A stretch of 64,000 bases of DNA. It comes from Streptomyces noursei (GTDB lineage Bacteria; Actinomycetota; Actinomycetes; Streptomycetales; Streptomycetaceae). Within the stretch, counting starts at the first letter, position 1; every line of letters begins with the position of its first letter. Below the pieces are notes generated by a model, which saw only the letters and a program-made list of their open reading frames with translations, was not told where the DNA came from and ran no database searches. Of this stretch, positions 42,674 through 52,157 are shown one piece after another. The translations under genes were made by a program, and so were the position numbers. The stretch spans positions 1-64,000 of the forward strand of contig NZ_LWBU01000043.1 of the NCBI RefSeq assembly GCF_001646665.1, read 5' to 3'.

Positions 42674-44071
42674 GTGCACGTGTTCTTCGTCGAGAGCCTC
42701 GAACTGGAGGGGCTGGGCAACCGCAGCTACGTGGCCGGGGGCCGCGATCGAGCGGTGGTGGTGGACCCGCCGCGCGACATCGACCGCGTCATCGCCATGG
42801 CGGCCCGGCGCGGAGTGCGCATCGCGTACGTCGCCGAGACGCACGTCCACAACGACTACGTCAGCGGCGGCCTGGAGCTGGCCCGGGTCACCGGTGCCCG
42901 CTACCTCGTCCCGGCCGGCGCGGCGGTGGCGTTCGCGCGCACCCCCGTCGCCGACGGCGACCGGGTCGCCCTCGACGAGGGCCTGGTGCTGCGGGCGCTG
43001 GCGACCCCCGGCCACACGCCGCACCACACCTCCTACGTGCTGGAGGACGACGGACGGGGCGCCCTCGTCTTCACCGGTGGGTCGCTGCTCATCGGGAGCG
43101 TGGGCCGGCCGGACCTGGTCGAGCCCCGGCTGACCGAGCGGCTGGCCCGGGCGCAGTACGCCTCCGCCCACCGCCTGGCCGCTGAACTGGACGACGACGT
43201 GCGGGTGCTGCCCACTCACGGCTTCGGCAGTTTCTGCTCCTCGTCCCAGACGGAGGGGGAGACGACCACCATCGGCGCGGAACGCCGCAGCAACGACGTG
43301 CTCACCAAGGACGTGGACATCTTCGTGGCCGGCCTGCTCGCCGGACTGGAGGACGTTCCCGCCTACTACGCGCACATGGGTTCCGTCAACGCCGCCGGCC
43401 CCGCCCCCGTCGACCTGACCCCGCCGGAGCCGGCCGACGCCGGACAGATCGCCGCCCGGCTGGCGGCGGGGGAATGGGTCGTCGACCTGCGCAGCCGGGT
43501 GGCCTTCGCCCAGGGGCACGTCGCCGGATCGTTCAACTTCGAGGGCGACGGCAAGCTCGCCACCTACCTGGCGTGGCTCATCCCCTGGGGCAAGCCGGTC
43601 ACCCTGCTGGCCGAGACGCCCGAGCAGATCGCCGACGCCCAGCGTGAACTGGCCCGGGTCGGCATCGACCGCCCGGTGGCCGCCGCCACCGGCACCCCCG
43701 GTGACTGGATCAGGGAGGGCGAGCGGCCCGCGTCCTTCCCGCGTGCCCGCTTCGCCGACCTGGCCGCCGCGCGCGGGCGCGGCGAGCCCATGGTGGTGCT
43801 CGACGTACGCCGGGACTCCGAGCGGGCGCCCGGGCACGTGGACGGCTCCGTGCACATACCGATCCACCAACTTCGCGGGCGCCTGGCGGAGATACCGCCC
43901 GGCGTGGTGTGGGTGCACTGCGCGGGAGGGACGCGCGCGGCGACCGCCGCCTCGCTCCTGGACGCCGCCGGGCGCGACGTCGTCGCCGTCGACGACACCT
44001 TCGACGCCGCGGAGGAAGCCGGCCTCATCCTCACCCGTACCGACGACGGCACGACCCTTCGCACGGAGTGA
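42674..44071 (+). CDS. CstB-like persulfide dioxygenase-rhodanese
   Basis: A 465-residue three-part enzyme. Residues 1-250 are a metallo-beta-lactamase-fold persulfide dioxygenase (ETHVHNDYVSGG with His57/His59/Asp61; TPGHTPHH with His114). Residues about 255-345 are a rhodanese-like domain without a catalytic cysteine; residues 355-465 are a rhodanese with Cys416 in VHCAGGTRAATA. This order equals CstB, which oxidises persulfides to sulfite/thiosulfate. Unusually, the place where ETHE1 has its iron-ligand Asp (TGD) reads TGGS (Gly136), and the His of HxHxDH is Tyr62. GTG at 42674 follows AAGGAAGGAG. First gene of a three-gene operon under the mirrored operators. Confidence 0.9.
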   Translation: MHVFFVESLELEGLGNRSYVAGGRDRAVVVDPPRDIDRVIAMAARRGVRIAYVAETHVHNDYVSGGLELARVTGARYLVPAGAAVAFARTPVADGDRVALDEGLVLRALATPGHTPHHTSYVLEDDGRGALVFTGGSLLIGSVGRPDLVEPRLTERLARAQYASAHRLAAELDDDVRVLPTHGFGSFCSSSQTEGETTTIGAERRSNDVLTKDVDIFVAGLLAGLEDVPAYYAHMGSVNAAGPAPVDLTPPEPADAGQIAARLAAGEWVVDLRSRVAFAQGHVAGSFNFEGDGKLATYLAWLIPWGKPVTLLAETPEQIADAQRELARVGIDRPVAAATGTPGDWIREGERPASFPRARFADLAAARGRGEPMVVLDVRRDSERAPGHVDGSVHIPIHQLRGRLAEIPPGVVWVHCAGGTRAATAASLLDAAGRDVVAVDDTFDAAEEAGLILTRTDDGTTLRTE

Positions 44072-44077
44072 CCCGCG

Positions 44078-44434
44078 ATGTTCTCCCGACGCGGCCCGAG
44101 CCGCCTCACCCCCGCCCAGGCCCGGCAGCGCACCGCCCACGGCCACGCCGCCCTGCTCGACGTGCGCGAGACGTACGAATGGGCCGCCGGCCACTCGCCG
44201 GGCGCCCTGCACGTGCCCCTGACCCGGCTGCTCGCCGGAGCCGCGCTGCCCGCGCCGGCCCAGGGCAGGCCCGTCATCCTCATCTGCCGCTCCGGGAACC
44301 GCTCCCGCCAGGCCGTCGACATCCTCGGCGACAGCGGTGTGGAGGCGACCGACGTCACCGGTGGCATGCTCGCCTGGGCCGCCGACGGCCTGCCGGTCGT
44401 CGACGCCCGCGGCGGCAGCGGCGTCATCACGTGA
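44078..44434 (+). CDS. Single-domain rhodanese
   Basis: A 118-residue cytoplasmic rhodanese. Conserved LLDVRETYEWAAGHSPGALH and active-site loop ICRSGNRSRQAV with Cys70. It should carry sulfane sulfur as a cysteine persulfide between low-molecular thiols and the dioxygenase upstream. It starts 6 bases after the dioxygenase stop and its TGA overlaps the GTG of the TauE/SafE gene by 4 bases, so the three are one translational unit. Confidence 0.92.
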   Translation: MFSRRGPSRLTPAQARQRTAHGHAALLDVRETYEWAAGHSPGALHVPLTRLLAGAALPAPAQGRPVILICRSGNRSRQAVDILGDSGVEATDVTGGMLAWAADGLPVVDARGGSGVIT

Positions 44435-45180
44435 GCGCGCTCGTCCTGGCGCTGATCGCCGGTGCGGTGGTCGGCCTGGCCCTCGGCGCCCTCGGCGGAG
44501 GCGGCAGCATCCTCGCCGTCCCCGCGCTGATCTACCTGCTCGGCTTCTCGCCGGCGGCGGCCACCACCGCCAGTCTGCTGATCGTCACCGCGACCTCCGC
44601 CACCGCCCTGTACGCCCACGCCCGCGCGGGCGACGTGCGGTGGAAGGCGGGCACACTGTTCGCCGCGGCCGGCGTGCTCCCGGCCGCCGCCGCGGGGGCT
44701 GCCGCCGCCAGGCTGCCCCAGCCGGCGCTGACCGCGGCCTTCGCCGCCGTGGCGGCACTCGCGGCGGTCAGGATGCTGCGCCCGCGGGGCGCCGCGGTCC
44801 GGGCCGGGCACGCCGAGCGGCCGGCCCGAGCCGTGGGCGCCGGGGCCGGACTGGGCGCTCTCACCGGGCTGCTCGGTGTGGGCGGCGGCTTCCTGGCCGT
44901 GCCCGCCCTGGTCACGGTCCTCGGCCTGGAGATGCGGGCGGCGGTCGGCACCAGCCTGCTGGTGATCTCGGTCAACTCCCTGGCGTCCCTGGTCACACGC
45001 GGTCCGACGGCGACGGGCCTCGACTGGGCAGTCGTGGCCCCCTTCCTCGCCACGGCGATCCTCGGGGCCTGGGACGGCAAACGGCTCGCGGGCAAGGTCT
45101 CGGGGCCGGTCCTCCGGCGCACCTTCGCGATCGCCCTGCTCGCGGTGGCCGCCCTCATGCTGCTCGACGTGGTGGCGTGA
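44431..45180 (+). CDS. TauE/SafE-family sulfite/sulfonate exporter
   Basis: A 249-residue membrane protein with about seven to eight hydrophobic segments and two internally related halves, each starting with the family motif (GALGGGGSILAVPALIYLLG and GLLGVGGGFLAVPALVTVLG). TauE/SafE proteins move sulfite, sulfoacetate or other sulfur anions across the membrane. Here it would remove sulfite or thiosulfate made by the persulfide dioxygenase. GTG 44431 overlaps the upstream stop. Confidence 0.9.
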   Translation: MSALVLALIAGAVVGLALGALGGGGSILAVPALIYLLGFSPAAATTASLLIVTATSATALYAHARAGDVRWKAGTLFAAAGVLPAAAAGAAAARLPQPALTAAFAAVAALAAVRMLRPRGAAVRAGHAERPARAVGAGAGLGALTGLLGVGGGFLAVPALVTVLGLEMRAAVGTSLLVISVNSLASLVTRGPTATGLDWAVVAPFLATAILGAWDGKRLAGKVSGPVLRRTFAIALLAVAALMLLDVVA

Positions 45181-45198
45181 CCGGCCGGGACGGCCGGT

Positions 45199-45483
<285 letters not shown>

Positions 45484-45496
45484 TCACTCCTTCGAT

Positions 45497-45512
45497 ATAC
45501 CCCTACGGGTAT
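45497..45512. promoter_or_regulatory. CstR-type operator
   Basis: ATACCC-CTAC-GGGTAT, a perfect 6-base inverted repeat, sits 17 bases upstream of the repressor's GTG and 41 upstream of the divergent rhodanese. It is the same half-site as in the two operators at 42611 and 42647. Confidence 0.85.
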
Positions 45513-45552
45513 CCTACCCGAGGGGACCCTCCGCACCGGTAAGGAAAGCGTC

Positions 45553-46143
45553 ATGACGACCCCCACCGCGCTCACCGCCGAGCAGGCCGGCGACCGCCTG
45601 CACGAACTGACCGTGATCGACGTCCGTACCCCGGGCGAGTATGCCTCCGGCCATCTTCCCGGCGCGTACAACGTCCCCCTCGACCACCTCGACGCGGCCC
45701 TGCCCGCGATCAAGGCCGCCGCCGACCGTGGCGACCTGCTCGTGGTCTGCGCCTCGGGCGCCCGTTCCTCCCGGGCGTGCGCCGTCCTGGCGGCCCACGG
45801 CGCCGCCGCCGCCACGCTCACCGGAGGCACCGACACCTGGAAGCAGCTCGGCCATGACGTCCACCGCCCCGAGGGTGCGCGCGCCGCATGGACCATGGAA
45901 CGTCAGGTCCGGCTGACCGCCGGATCACTGGTCCTGGCGGGCACCGCACTCGGGCGGCGCCTGCCCGCGGCGCGCCTGCTGTCCGCCGGGGTCGCCGGCG
46001 GGCTGGTCCTCTCCGCGCTGACCGACACCTGCGGCATGGCGCGCCTCCTCGCCAAGCTGCCGCACAACCGCCCGAAGGCCGGTGACCTGGACACCACGCT
46101 GGCGGCGCTTACGGGCCGGCGGGCCGACGGGCCGGCGCGCTGA
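45553..46143 (+). CDS. Rhodanese with C-terminal DUF2892-type membrane domain
   Basis: A 196-residue protein. Residues 1-105 are a rhodanese with LTVIDVRTPGEYASGHLPGA and the active-site loop VCASGARSSRAC (Cys66). Residues about 112-175 are two hydrophobic segments (RQVRLTAGSLVLAGTALGRR, GVAGGLVLSALTDTCGMARL) of the DUF2892/YgaP-type, anchoring it to the membrane. YgaP-like proteins bind sulfane sulfur and may pass it across or along the membrane. AAGGAAAG precedes ATG 45553. It belongs to the CstR-controlled sulfide set. Confidence 0.9.
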   Translation: MTTPTALTAEQAGDRLHELTVIDVRTPGEYASGHLPGAYNVPLDHLDAALPAIKAAADRGDLLVVCASGARSSRACAVLAAHGAAAATLTGGTDTWKQLGHDVHRPEGARAAWTMERQVRLTAGSLVLAGTALGRRLPAARLLSAGVAGGLVLSALTDTCGMARLLAKLPHNRPKAGDLDTTLAALTGRRADGPAR

Positions 46144-46314
46144 CCGGCGCCAGGACGCGGTCGCGCCGGGGCGCCGGCCGCGTGCGTGGCGGGGCCGGTG
46201 CGCCAGGCCGTCCGCACCGGCCCCGGCCGCTGACGCCCGCGCACCGGCACCACCGCCCGGGCGGCCCCCACACCGCCGCCCAGACCACGGCCGGGTGCCG
46301 GTGTCGGGACGCAG

Positions 46315-46348
46315 GGGTCCATTGGTCCCCGACCAGGCCCTCCGGCCC
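46315..46348. promoter_or_regulatory. Pair of Osd-type boxes upstream of USP-F
   Basis: GGGTCCATTGGTCCC (46315-46329, eight symmetrical pairs when flanks are included) and AGGCCCTCCGGCCC (46335-46348), starts 20 bases apart. The USP ATG is 70 bases downstream. Confidence 0.55.
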
Positions 46349-46417
46349 CTCACGGCCGTCGCCGCGGTCGGCCAGTGTGGGAGGAGAAGGTCCCGCCCCC
46401 GCCGGGAGGAGCACACC

Positions 46418-47299
46418 ATGTCCCGCACTGTCACCGTCGGTGTCGACGGTTCGCCGGAGAGCCTGACCGCCGCGGAGTGGGCCGCCGACGAAGCCGTCAG
46501 CCGTGACCGGCTCCTGCGCCTCGTCCACGTGTGGAGCAACGACGCCGACGTCGTCACGCCGACGGACCCGGAGACGCGGCGCCGCCGGGCCGAGCGCCTG
46601 CTGCACACGGCGGCGACGCACGTCCGCCGGGGCCACCCGGACGTACGGATGGAGACGTCGCAGTTCTCCGGCGACCCCGTCGAGAGGCTGACCGCCGCCG
46701 GCGAGAAGGCGGATCTGCTGGTCCTCGGCTCGCGCGGCCTCGGCGGCATGGCCGGATTCATCGCCGGGTCCGTCGCCCTGGCCGTCCTGGCGCGCGTCCG
46801 GCATCCGGTCGTGCTGGTCCGGGCCCCACGGGCGCCACGGGCGGAAGCGGCGGAGCGGCCGCGCACGGCGGGCGGCGACATCGTCGTGGGGCTGGACCTG
46901 CCCCGGGCCGGCGGCGACGCGCTGGGCTTCGCCTTCGGGTGCGCCGACCGCTACGGCTGCGCCGTGCGGGTCGTGCACAGCTGGACGCTGCCACCGGTGT
47001 ACGGGCCGGACACGGCCGGCGTCCTGCCGGCCCTGCTGGACGAGGTGGGCGCCGAACGGCAGAAGGAGCTGGAGGCTGCGCTGGCGCCGTGGACCGGGAC
47101 GTACCCCTCCGTCGCCGTCAGCAGCCAGTGCCGCCCGGGGCGGGCGGCGCAGGACCTGGTCGAGGCGGCGGCCGGGGCCCGGCTCGTCGTGGTCGGCCTC
47201 CGGCACCGCGGCTCGCGGCTCGGGGCGCACGTCGGGCCGGTGGTCCACTCCGTACTGCACCACACGGCGGCACCCGTGGCGGTCGTCCCGCACGACTGA
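46418..47299 (+). CDS. Tandem-domain universal stress protein (USP-F)
   Basis: A 293-residue two-domain USP. Domain 1: TVTVGVDGSPESLTAAEWAA and LGSRGLGGMAGFIAGSVALA; domain 2: DIVVGLDLPRAGGDALGFAF and VGLRHRGSRLGAHVGPVVHS. Domain 1 has the complete ATP-binding glycines, domain 2 a partial set. It is closest in pattern to USP-B at 25786, suggesting duplication inside the island. GGGAGGAG precedes the ATG. The pyruvate phosphate dikinase gene follows 81 bases later. Confidence 0.9.
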   Translation: MSRTVTVGVDGSPESLTAAEWAADEAVSRDRLLRLVHVWSNDADVVTPTDPETRRRRAERLLHTAATHVRRGHPDVRMETSQFSGDPVERLTAAGEKADLLVLGSRGLGGMAGFIAGSVALAVLARVRHPVVLVRAPRAPRAEAAERPRTAGGDIVVGLDLPRAGGDALGFAFGCADRYGCAVRVVHSWTLPPVYGPDTAGVLPALLDEVGAERQKELEAALAPWTGTYPSVAVSSQCRPGRAAQDLVEAAAGARLVVVGLRHRGSRLGAHVGPVVHSVLHHTAAPVAVVPHD

Positions 47300-47304
47300 A
47301 GGCC

Positions 47305-47333
47305 GGGCCGTATCGACCGGGACCGTATCGACC
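47305..47333. repeat. Direct repeat upstream of pyruvate phosphate dikinase
   Basis: GGGCCGTATCGACC (47305-47318) is followed directly by GGGACCGTATCGACC (47319-47333). Each resembles a degenerate Osd-type box. They lie 48-76 bases upstream of ppdK and may give it its own promoter. Confidence 0.45.
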
Positions 47334-47380
47334 GGGGCATCGGGGGGACCCGGCCCCCGACGGAAGGCGGGTGGCGTTCC

Positions 47381-50083
47381 ATGGCACCGACGTACGTGTA
47401 CGACTTCGCCGAGGGCGGCCGGGACATGGCCGGCCTGCTGGGCGGCAAGGGCGCGAACCTGGCGGAGATGACCCGCATGGGTCTGCCCGTACCGCCCGGC
47501 TTCACCGTCACCACGGAGGCCTGCCGGGTCTTCCTGGAGACCGGGGAGCCGCCGCCGGAGCTGGAGCGCCAGATCGGCGTGCACCTCGCCGCCCTGGAAC
47601 GCGCCGCGGGGCGGCGGCTCGGCCAGGTGGACGACCCGCTGCTGCTCTCCGTCCGCTCCGGAGCCCGGTTCTCCATGCCGGGCATGATGGACACCATCCT
47701 CGACATCGGCCTCAACGACCTGTCCGTCCTCGGACTGGGCCGGACCCCCGAACGGGAACGGTTCGCCTGGGACTCCTACCGCCGCCTCGTACAGATGTTC
47801 GGCAGTACGGTCATGGGGGTCGACAGTGCCCGTTTCGAGAAGGTCCTGGCCGGGATCAAGAAGCAGCACCACGCCGCCGACGACACCCGGCTCGACACCT
47901 GCGACCTGATCCGGCTGGTCGAGACGTACCAGGACCTGATCCTGGAGGAGACCGGCGAGGAGTTCCCCCAGGACCCGGCCGAGCAGCTGCGCCGTGCCGT
48001 CCTCGCCGTCTTCGCCTCGTGGAACGGCGAGCGGGCCCGGATCTACCGGCGCCGCGAGCACATCCCCGACGACCTGGGCACCGCCGTCAGCGTCCAGACC
48101 ATGGTGTTCGGCAACCTGGGCCCCGACTCCGGCAGCGGTGTCGCCTTCACCCGCGACCCGGCGACCGGGCGGCCCGGCGTCTACGGCGACTACCTGCCGA
48201 ACGCCCAGGGCGAGGACGTCGTCGCCGGGATCCGCAACACCGTGCCCCTCCAGCGGCTGGAGGACCTCGACCCGGCCTCCTACGCCCGGTTGCGCGATTG
48301 CATGCGGCGGCTGGAGGCGCACTACAGGGACCTGTGCGACATCGAGTTCACCGTCGAACGCGGCACCCTGTGGATGCTCCAGACCCGGGTCGGCAAGCGC
48401 ACCTCGCAGGCCGCCTTCGTCATCGCCGGACAGCTGGTCGACGAGGGGGTGATCCCGCCGCGGGAGGCTTTGGCCCGGGTCGACGGGGAAGGGCTGGCAC
48501 GGCTGATGTTCCCCCGCTTCGACAGCTCGGGCACGGGCGACGTGCTGGCCCGGGGTCTGCCCGCCTCGCCGGGTGCCGCCGTCGGGGCCGTCGTCTTCGA
48601 CTCGGCCGAGGCGGTACGCCGGTCAGCCGGCGGCGAGCGGGTCGTCCTCGTACGCCAGGAGACCACCCCCGACGACCTGCCCGGCATGATCGCGGCGGAG
48701 GCCGTGCTCACCAGCCGCGGCGGCAGGACCAGCCACGCCGCCGTCGTCGCGCGGGGCATGGGCAAGGTCTGCGTGTGCGGGGCCGAGGAGCTGACCGTCG
48801 ATCCGGACGGACGGCTCTTCTCGACGCCCTCCGCCACGGTCCGGGAGGGCACCGTCGTGTCCGTGGACGGGTCGGAGGGCCTGGTGTTCCTGGGCGCCGC
48901 GCCACTCGTCGATTCGCCCGTGATGCGGTACTTCGAGGACGGCGGGCAACCGCCGGGGGAGGCCGACGCACAGATCGTACGGGACGTGCACCGGCTCATG
49001 GGGCAGGCGGACGCGACCCGGCGCATGGAGGTGCGGGCCAATGCCGACACGCCGGAGGACGCCGCCCGTGCCCGGCGGTTCGGCGCCCAGGGGATCGGCC
49101 TGTGCCGCACCGAGCACATGTTCCTCGGCGACCGGCGCCCCCTGGTCGAGGCGATGATCCTGGCGCACGACGAGGCCGGGCGGGAAGCGGCGCTGAACGC
49201 CCTGCTGCCCCTGCAGCGCGAGGACTTCACCGGGATCCTGGAAGCGATGGACGGGCTGCCCGTGACCATCCGGCTGCTCGATCCGCCCCTGCACGAGTTC
49301 CTGCCCGACCTGACCGAACTCTCGGTGCGCGTCGCCCGGCACGACGCCCAGGGCCGGCGGCCCGACCCCCGCGACACCGAACTGCTGGCGGCGGTCACCC
49401 GGATGCACGAGACGAACCCGATGCTCGGCCTGCGCGGCGTACGGCTCGGACTGGTCGTCCCCGGCCTCGTGGCCATGCAGGTGCGCGCCGTCGCCGAGGC
49501 CGTCGTGGCCCGCAAGCGGGCCGGGGGCGATCCGCGGGCCGAGATCATGGTGCCGCTGGTCGACACCGTGGAGGAGTTCCGGCTCGTGCGGACGGAGGTC
49601 GACCGGGTCCTGGAGCGGGTCTCCGCCGGGACCGGCGTCACCCTGGACTGCCGCGTCGGGACGATGATCGAGCTTCCCCGGGCCGCGCTCACCGCCGGCC
49701 GGATCGCCGAGGATGCGGAGTTCTTCTCCTTCGGCACCAACGACCTCACCCAGACGACCTGGGGGTTCTCCCGGGACGACGTCGAGGCGGCGTTCTTCTC
49801 GGCCTACCTCGACAAGGGCGTCTTCCGGACCTCCCCGTTCGAGACCATCGACCGCGAGGGCGTGGGACGCCTGGTCGGGATCGCCGTCGCCGAGGGCCGG
49901 GCCACCCGCCCGGGGCTGAAGACCGGCGTCTGCGGGGAGCACGGCGGAGACCCCGCCTCCATCCACTTCTTCCACGAGACGGGCCTGGACTACGTGTCGT
50001 GCTCACCCTTCCGGGTGCCCGTCGCACGGCTCGAGGCCGGACGAGCGGCCCTGGGGGCGGCCGGGGCCGGGGCCGGCACCTGA
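47381..50083 (+). CDS. ppdK: Pyruvate, phosphate dikinase
   Basis: A 900-residue enzyme of normal length that interconverts pyruvate, ATP and phosphate with phosphoenolpyruvate, AMP and pyrophosphate. N-terminal ATP-grasp domain (VYDFAEGGRDMAGLLGGKGA, SVRSGARFSMPGMMDT), swivelling domain with the phospho-carrier His452 in TSRGGRTSHAAVVARGMGKV, and C-terminal PEP/pyruvate barrel (GIGLCRTEHMF, SFGTNDLTQTTWG, Cys851 in GVCGEHGGDP). Making ATP from PEP and pyrophosphate, or PEP from pyruvate, suits energy-poor anaerobic cells, and the gene is a known companion of OsdKR-type clusters. AAGGCGGG precedes the ATG. Confidence 0.95.
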   Translation: MAPTYVYDFAEGGRDMAGLLGGKGANLAEMTRMGLPVPPGFTVTTEACRVFLETGEPPPELERQIGVHLAALERAAGRRLGQVDDPLLLSVRSGARFSMPGMMDTILDIGLNDLSVLGLGRTPERERFAWDSYRRLVQMFGSTVMGVDSARFEKVLAGIKKQHHAADDTRLDTCDLIRLVETYQDLILEETGEEFPQDPAEQLRRAVLAVFASWNGERARIYRRREHIPDDLGTAVSVQTMVFGNLGPDSGSGVAFTRDPATGRPGVYGDYLPNAQGEDVVAGIRNTVPLQRLEDLDPASYARLRDCMRRLEAHYRDLCDIEFTVERGTLWMLQTRVGKRTSQAAFVIAGQLVDEGVIPPREALARVDGEGLARLMFPRFDSSGTGDVLARGLPASPGAAVGAVVFDSAEAVRRSAGGERVVLVRQETTPDDLPGMIAAEAVLTSRGGRTSHAAVVARGMGKVCVCGAEELTVDPDGRLFSTPSATVREGTVVSVDGSEGLVFLGAAPLVDSPVMRYFEDGGQPPGEADAQIVRDVHRLMGQADATRRMEVRANADTPEDAARARRFGAQGIGLCRTEHMFLGDRRPLVEAMILAHDEAGREAALNALLPLQREDFTGILEAMDGLPVTIRLLDPPLHEFLPDLTELSVRVARHDAQGRRPDPRDTELLAAVTRMHETNPMLGLRGVRLGLVVPGLVAMQVRAVAEAVVARKRAGGDPRAEIMVPLVDTVEEFRLVRTEVDRVLERVSAGTGVTLDCRVGTMIELPRAALTAGRIAEDAEFFSFGTNDLTQTTWGFSRDDVEAAFFSAYLDKGVFRTSPFETIDREGVGRLVGIAVAEGRATRPGLKTGVCGEHGGDPASIHFFHETGLDYVSCSPFRVPVARLEAGRAALGAAGAGAGT

Positions 50084-50224
50084 ACCGCCTCCTGGTGCGG
50101 CCACCTCCGTGACTGCCTAGCGTGGAGAACGTCGGCGCTCGTGACACCGCCCGGACTCCCCGGGCACCGTCCGAGCGCCCGGACGCCCGCCCGCCCCGTG
50201 GCAGTGACAGGAGAGTGAGCCGTC

Positions 50225-50941
50225 ATGTCCCACCGACCGCAGACCGGTGCGGCGCCGTCCGGGCCGCGGGCCAGGGGTGGTGACCTGGGCAGGCGAGTGG
50301 CGGAGCACCGCGAGCGGCTCGGCATGTCGTACGAGGACCTCGCCCGGCGCACCGGCGCGGCACCCGAGTACCTCCAGTACCTGGAGACGCACCCGGCCAC
50401 GCACGGCATCGGCTTCCTGCTCCGGCTGGCCGACGCCCTCGGGACGAGCGTCGACGAGCTGAGCGGAGGCAACACGGACCTGCCCCCGGGCATCGGCCGG
50501 GCCGCGTACCACCCGGAGCTCGTCGAGCTCGGCGAACCGGAGTGCCGGCAGCTGCTCGGCGGCGAGGGCGTGGGCCGCGTCGGCGTGACCACCGCGGCGG
50601 GACCGGCCATCCTTCCGGTCAACTACCTGGTGCTCGACGGCGACATCGCCTACCGGACCTCCCCGGACGCCGCGCCCGCCCGCGCCGCGGGAGAGCGGGT
50701 CGCCTTCGAGGTGGACCGCATCGACGACGCGTTCAGCCGCGGATGGAGCGTCCTCGCCGTCGGCGAAGCCCGTACGGTCACCGAACCCCGTGCCGTGGAG
50801 AGACTGGAGACGCACAGCCGCACCACGCCCTGGGCGGGCGGTCCGAGGGACCTGTGGATCGTCGTGACGCCCGATCGGGTGACCGGGCGCCGGATCGTCA
50901 CGCAGGACCCGGAACCGGGTAACTCGCGGGCTGAGCCCTGA
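50225..50941 (+). CDS. XRE regulator fused to PNPOx-like flavin domain
   Basis: A 238-residue fusion. Residues about 20-75 are an XRE/Cro helix-turn-helix (LGRRVAEHRERLGMSYEDLA, RRTGAAPEYLQYLE, LADALGTSVDELSGG). Residues about 95-230 are a PNPOx-like split barrel (LLGGEGVGRVGVTTAAGPAI, LPVNYLVLDGDIAYRT, GWSVLAVGEARTVTE). The domain would bind FMN or F420 and could let a redox or flavin signal control DNA binding (inference). ACAGGAGAG precedes the ATG. It stands alone between ppdK and the next USP pair. Confidence 0.88.
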   Translation: MSHRPQTGAAPSGPRARGGDLGRRVAEHRERLGMSYEDLARRTGAAPEYLQYLETHPATHGIGFLLRLADALGTSVDELSGGNTDLPPGIGRAAYHPELVELGEPECRQLLGGEGVGRVGVTTAAGPAILPVNYLVLDGDIAYRTSPDAAPARAAGERVAFEVDRIDDAFSRGWSVLAVGEARTVTEPRAVERLETHSRTTPWAGGPRDLWIVVTPDRVTGRRIVTQDPEPGNSRAEP

Positions 50942-51254
50942 CGGGCCGGCACCGGAGTGCCCGCGGGCGCCCCGGCGCGCGCCTCGCCTCACGAGCGGTC
51001 GGCCCGCCGGGGTCTCCCGGATGCCCCGGGTACCGAACGCTCCCGCCGCCGCGTCCGGCGTCTCCGTCCGGCGAACGGACGGTCGTATGCCCGCCGGATG
51101 CGCGCGGGGCCGGACGCCCGGCCGCCGTGGGGGAGGAGCCGCGGGTCGGGGAACCGGGCCCTTCGGTCCCCCGCCGGGGACCTGCGCGGCCCTCCCCGTG
51201 CCGGTGCCGCGGTGACAGCGTGGAGGTACGTCGCGCACCCCGGAGGAGGGAACC
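50942..51254. promoter_or_regulatory. Promoter region of the USP pair with two Osd-type boxes
   Basis: GGGCCCTTCGGTCCC at 51156-51170 and GGGACCTGCGCGGCCC at 51177-51192, starts 21 bases apart, 63-99 bases upstream of the first USP. The rest of this 313-base stretch has no supported gene. Confidence 0.5.
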
Positions 51255-52157
51255 ATGAGCACCGACATCCCCGGTGACCCGGACCTCGGAACGGTCGTCG
51301 TCGGCGTCGACGGCTCCGCGCCCGCCAGGAGAGCCGCACTGTGGGCGGCGGCCGAGGCGAACCGGCGCCGCCGGCCCCTGCGCATCGTGTACGCGGCGGA
51401 CCTCGACCGCCTCACCCTCCTCGCGTCCGGGGACACGATCGACCGGATCCACGACATCGGACGGGAGGCACTCCTCGAAGCCGCCCTGCTGGCGCAGGAG
51501 CGCTTCCCGGACGTCACCGTCGTCAGGGAGCTCAGCCGCAAGAGCCCGGTGGCCGCGCTCCGCCTGTCCGCCGGCCCCCAGGACACCATCGTGGTCGGGA
51601 ACAGGGGCCTCGGCGGCTTCGCCGCGCTCATGCTCGGCTCCGTCGGCCTCGACGTGGCCGCGCGGTCCCGGTCGCCCGTCGCGGTGGTGCGGGGAGAACC
51701 CGACGCACCCGGAACCGGGGTCGTCACGGCCGCGGTCCGCGGCACCACCGACGGCGACTGGCTGCCGTTCGCGGCCCGCGAGGCACAGCTCCGCAAGGCG
51801 ACACTGCGCGTGCTGAGCATGTGGAACCCGCTGGCCCACGCCGGAAGCGTGGCCACCATGCTCGACGGCCCGGACAAGATGGCGCGGGAACACGCCCGGC
51901 ACCTGGAAACGCTCACCGGGCCGCTGCACCGCACCTTCCCCGGCCTCACCCTCACGACGGAGGTGGCCGGCGGCACGTCCGCCGCCGGAGTCCTCGTCGA
52001 AGCGAGCCGCCACACCGATGTGCTCGTCATCGGAGCCCGGCGGCGACCCATGGGCCTCGGCCCCGGCCTGGGACACGTGGCGCACGCCGTGCTGCACCAC
52101 GCGAACTGCCCGGTCATGATCGTGCCCCGCGGGGCCGCCGATGGCGAGGAGACGTGA
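51255..52157 (+). CDS. Tandem-domain universal stress protein (USP-G)
   Basis: A 300-residue two-domain USP. Domain 1: TVVVGVDGSAPARRAALWAA and VGNRGLGGFAALMLGSVGLD with full ATP-binding glycines; domain 2: GVVTAAVRGTTDGDWLPFAA and IGARRRPMGLGPGLGHVAHA, degenerate at the glycines. GGAGGAGGG precedes the ATG. Its TGA overlaps the ATG of the next USP by one base, so the two are translationally coupled. Confidence 0.9.
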   Translation: MSTDIPGDPDLGTVVVGVDGSAPARRAALWAAAEANRRRRPLRIVYAADLDRLTLLASGDTIDRIHDIGREALLEAALLAQERFPDVTVVRELSRKSPVAALRLSAGPQDTIVVGNRGLGGFAALMLGSVGLDVAARSRSPVAVVRGEPDAPGTGVVTAAVRGTTDGDWLPFAAREAQLRKATLRVLSMWNPLAHAGSVATMLDGPDKMAREHARHLETLTGPLHRTFPGLTLTTEVAGGTSAAGVLVEASRHTDVLVIGARRRPMGLGPGLGHVAHAVLHHANCPVMIVPRGAADGEET

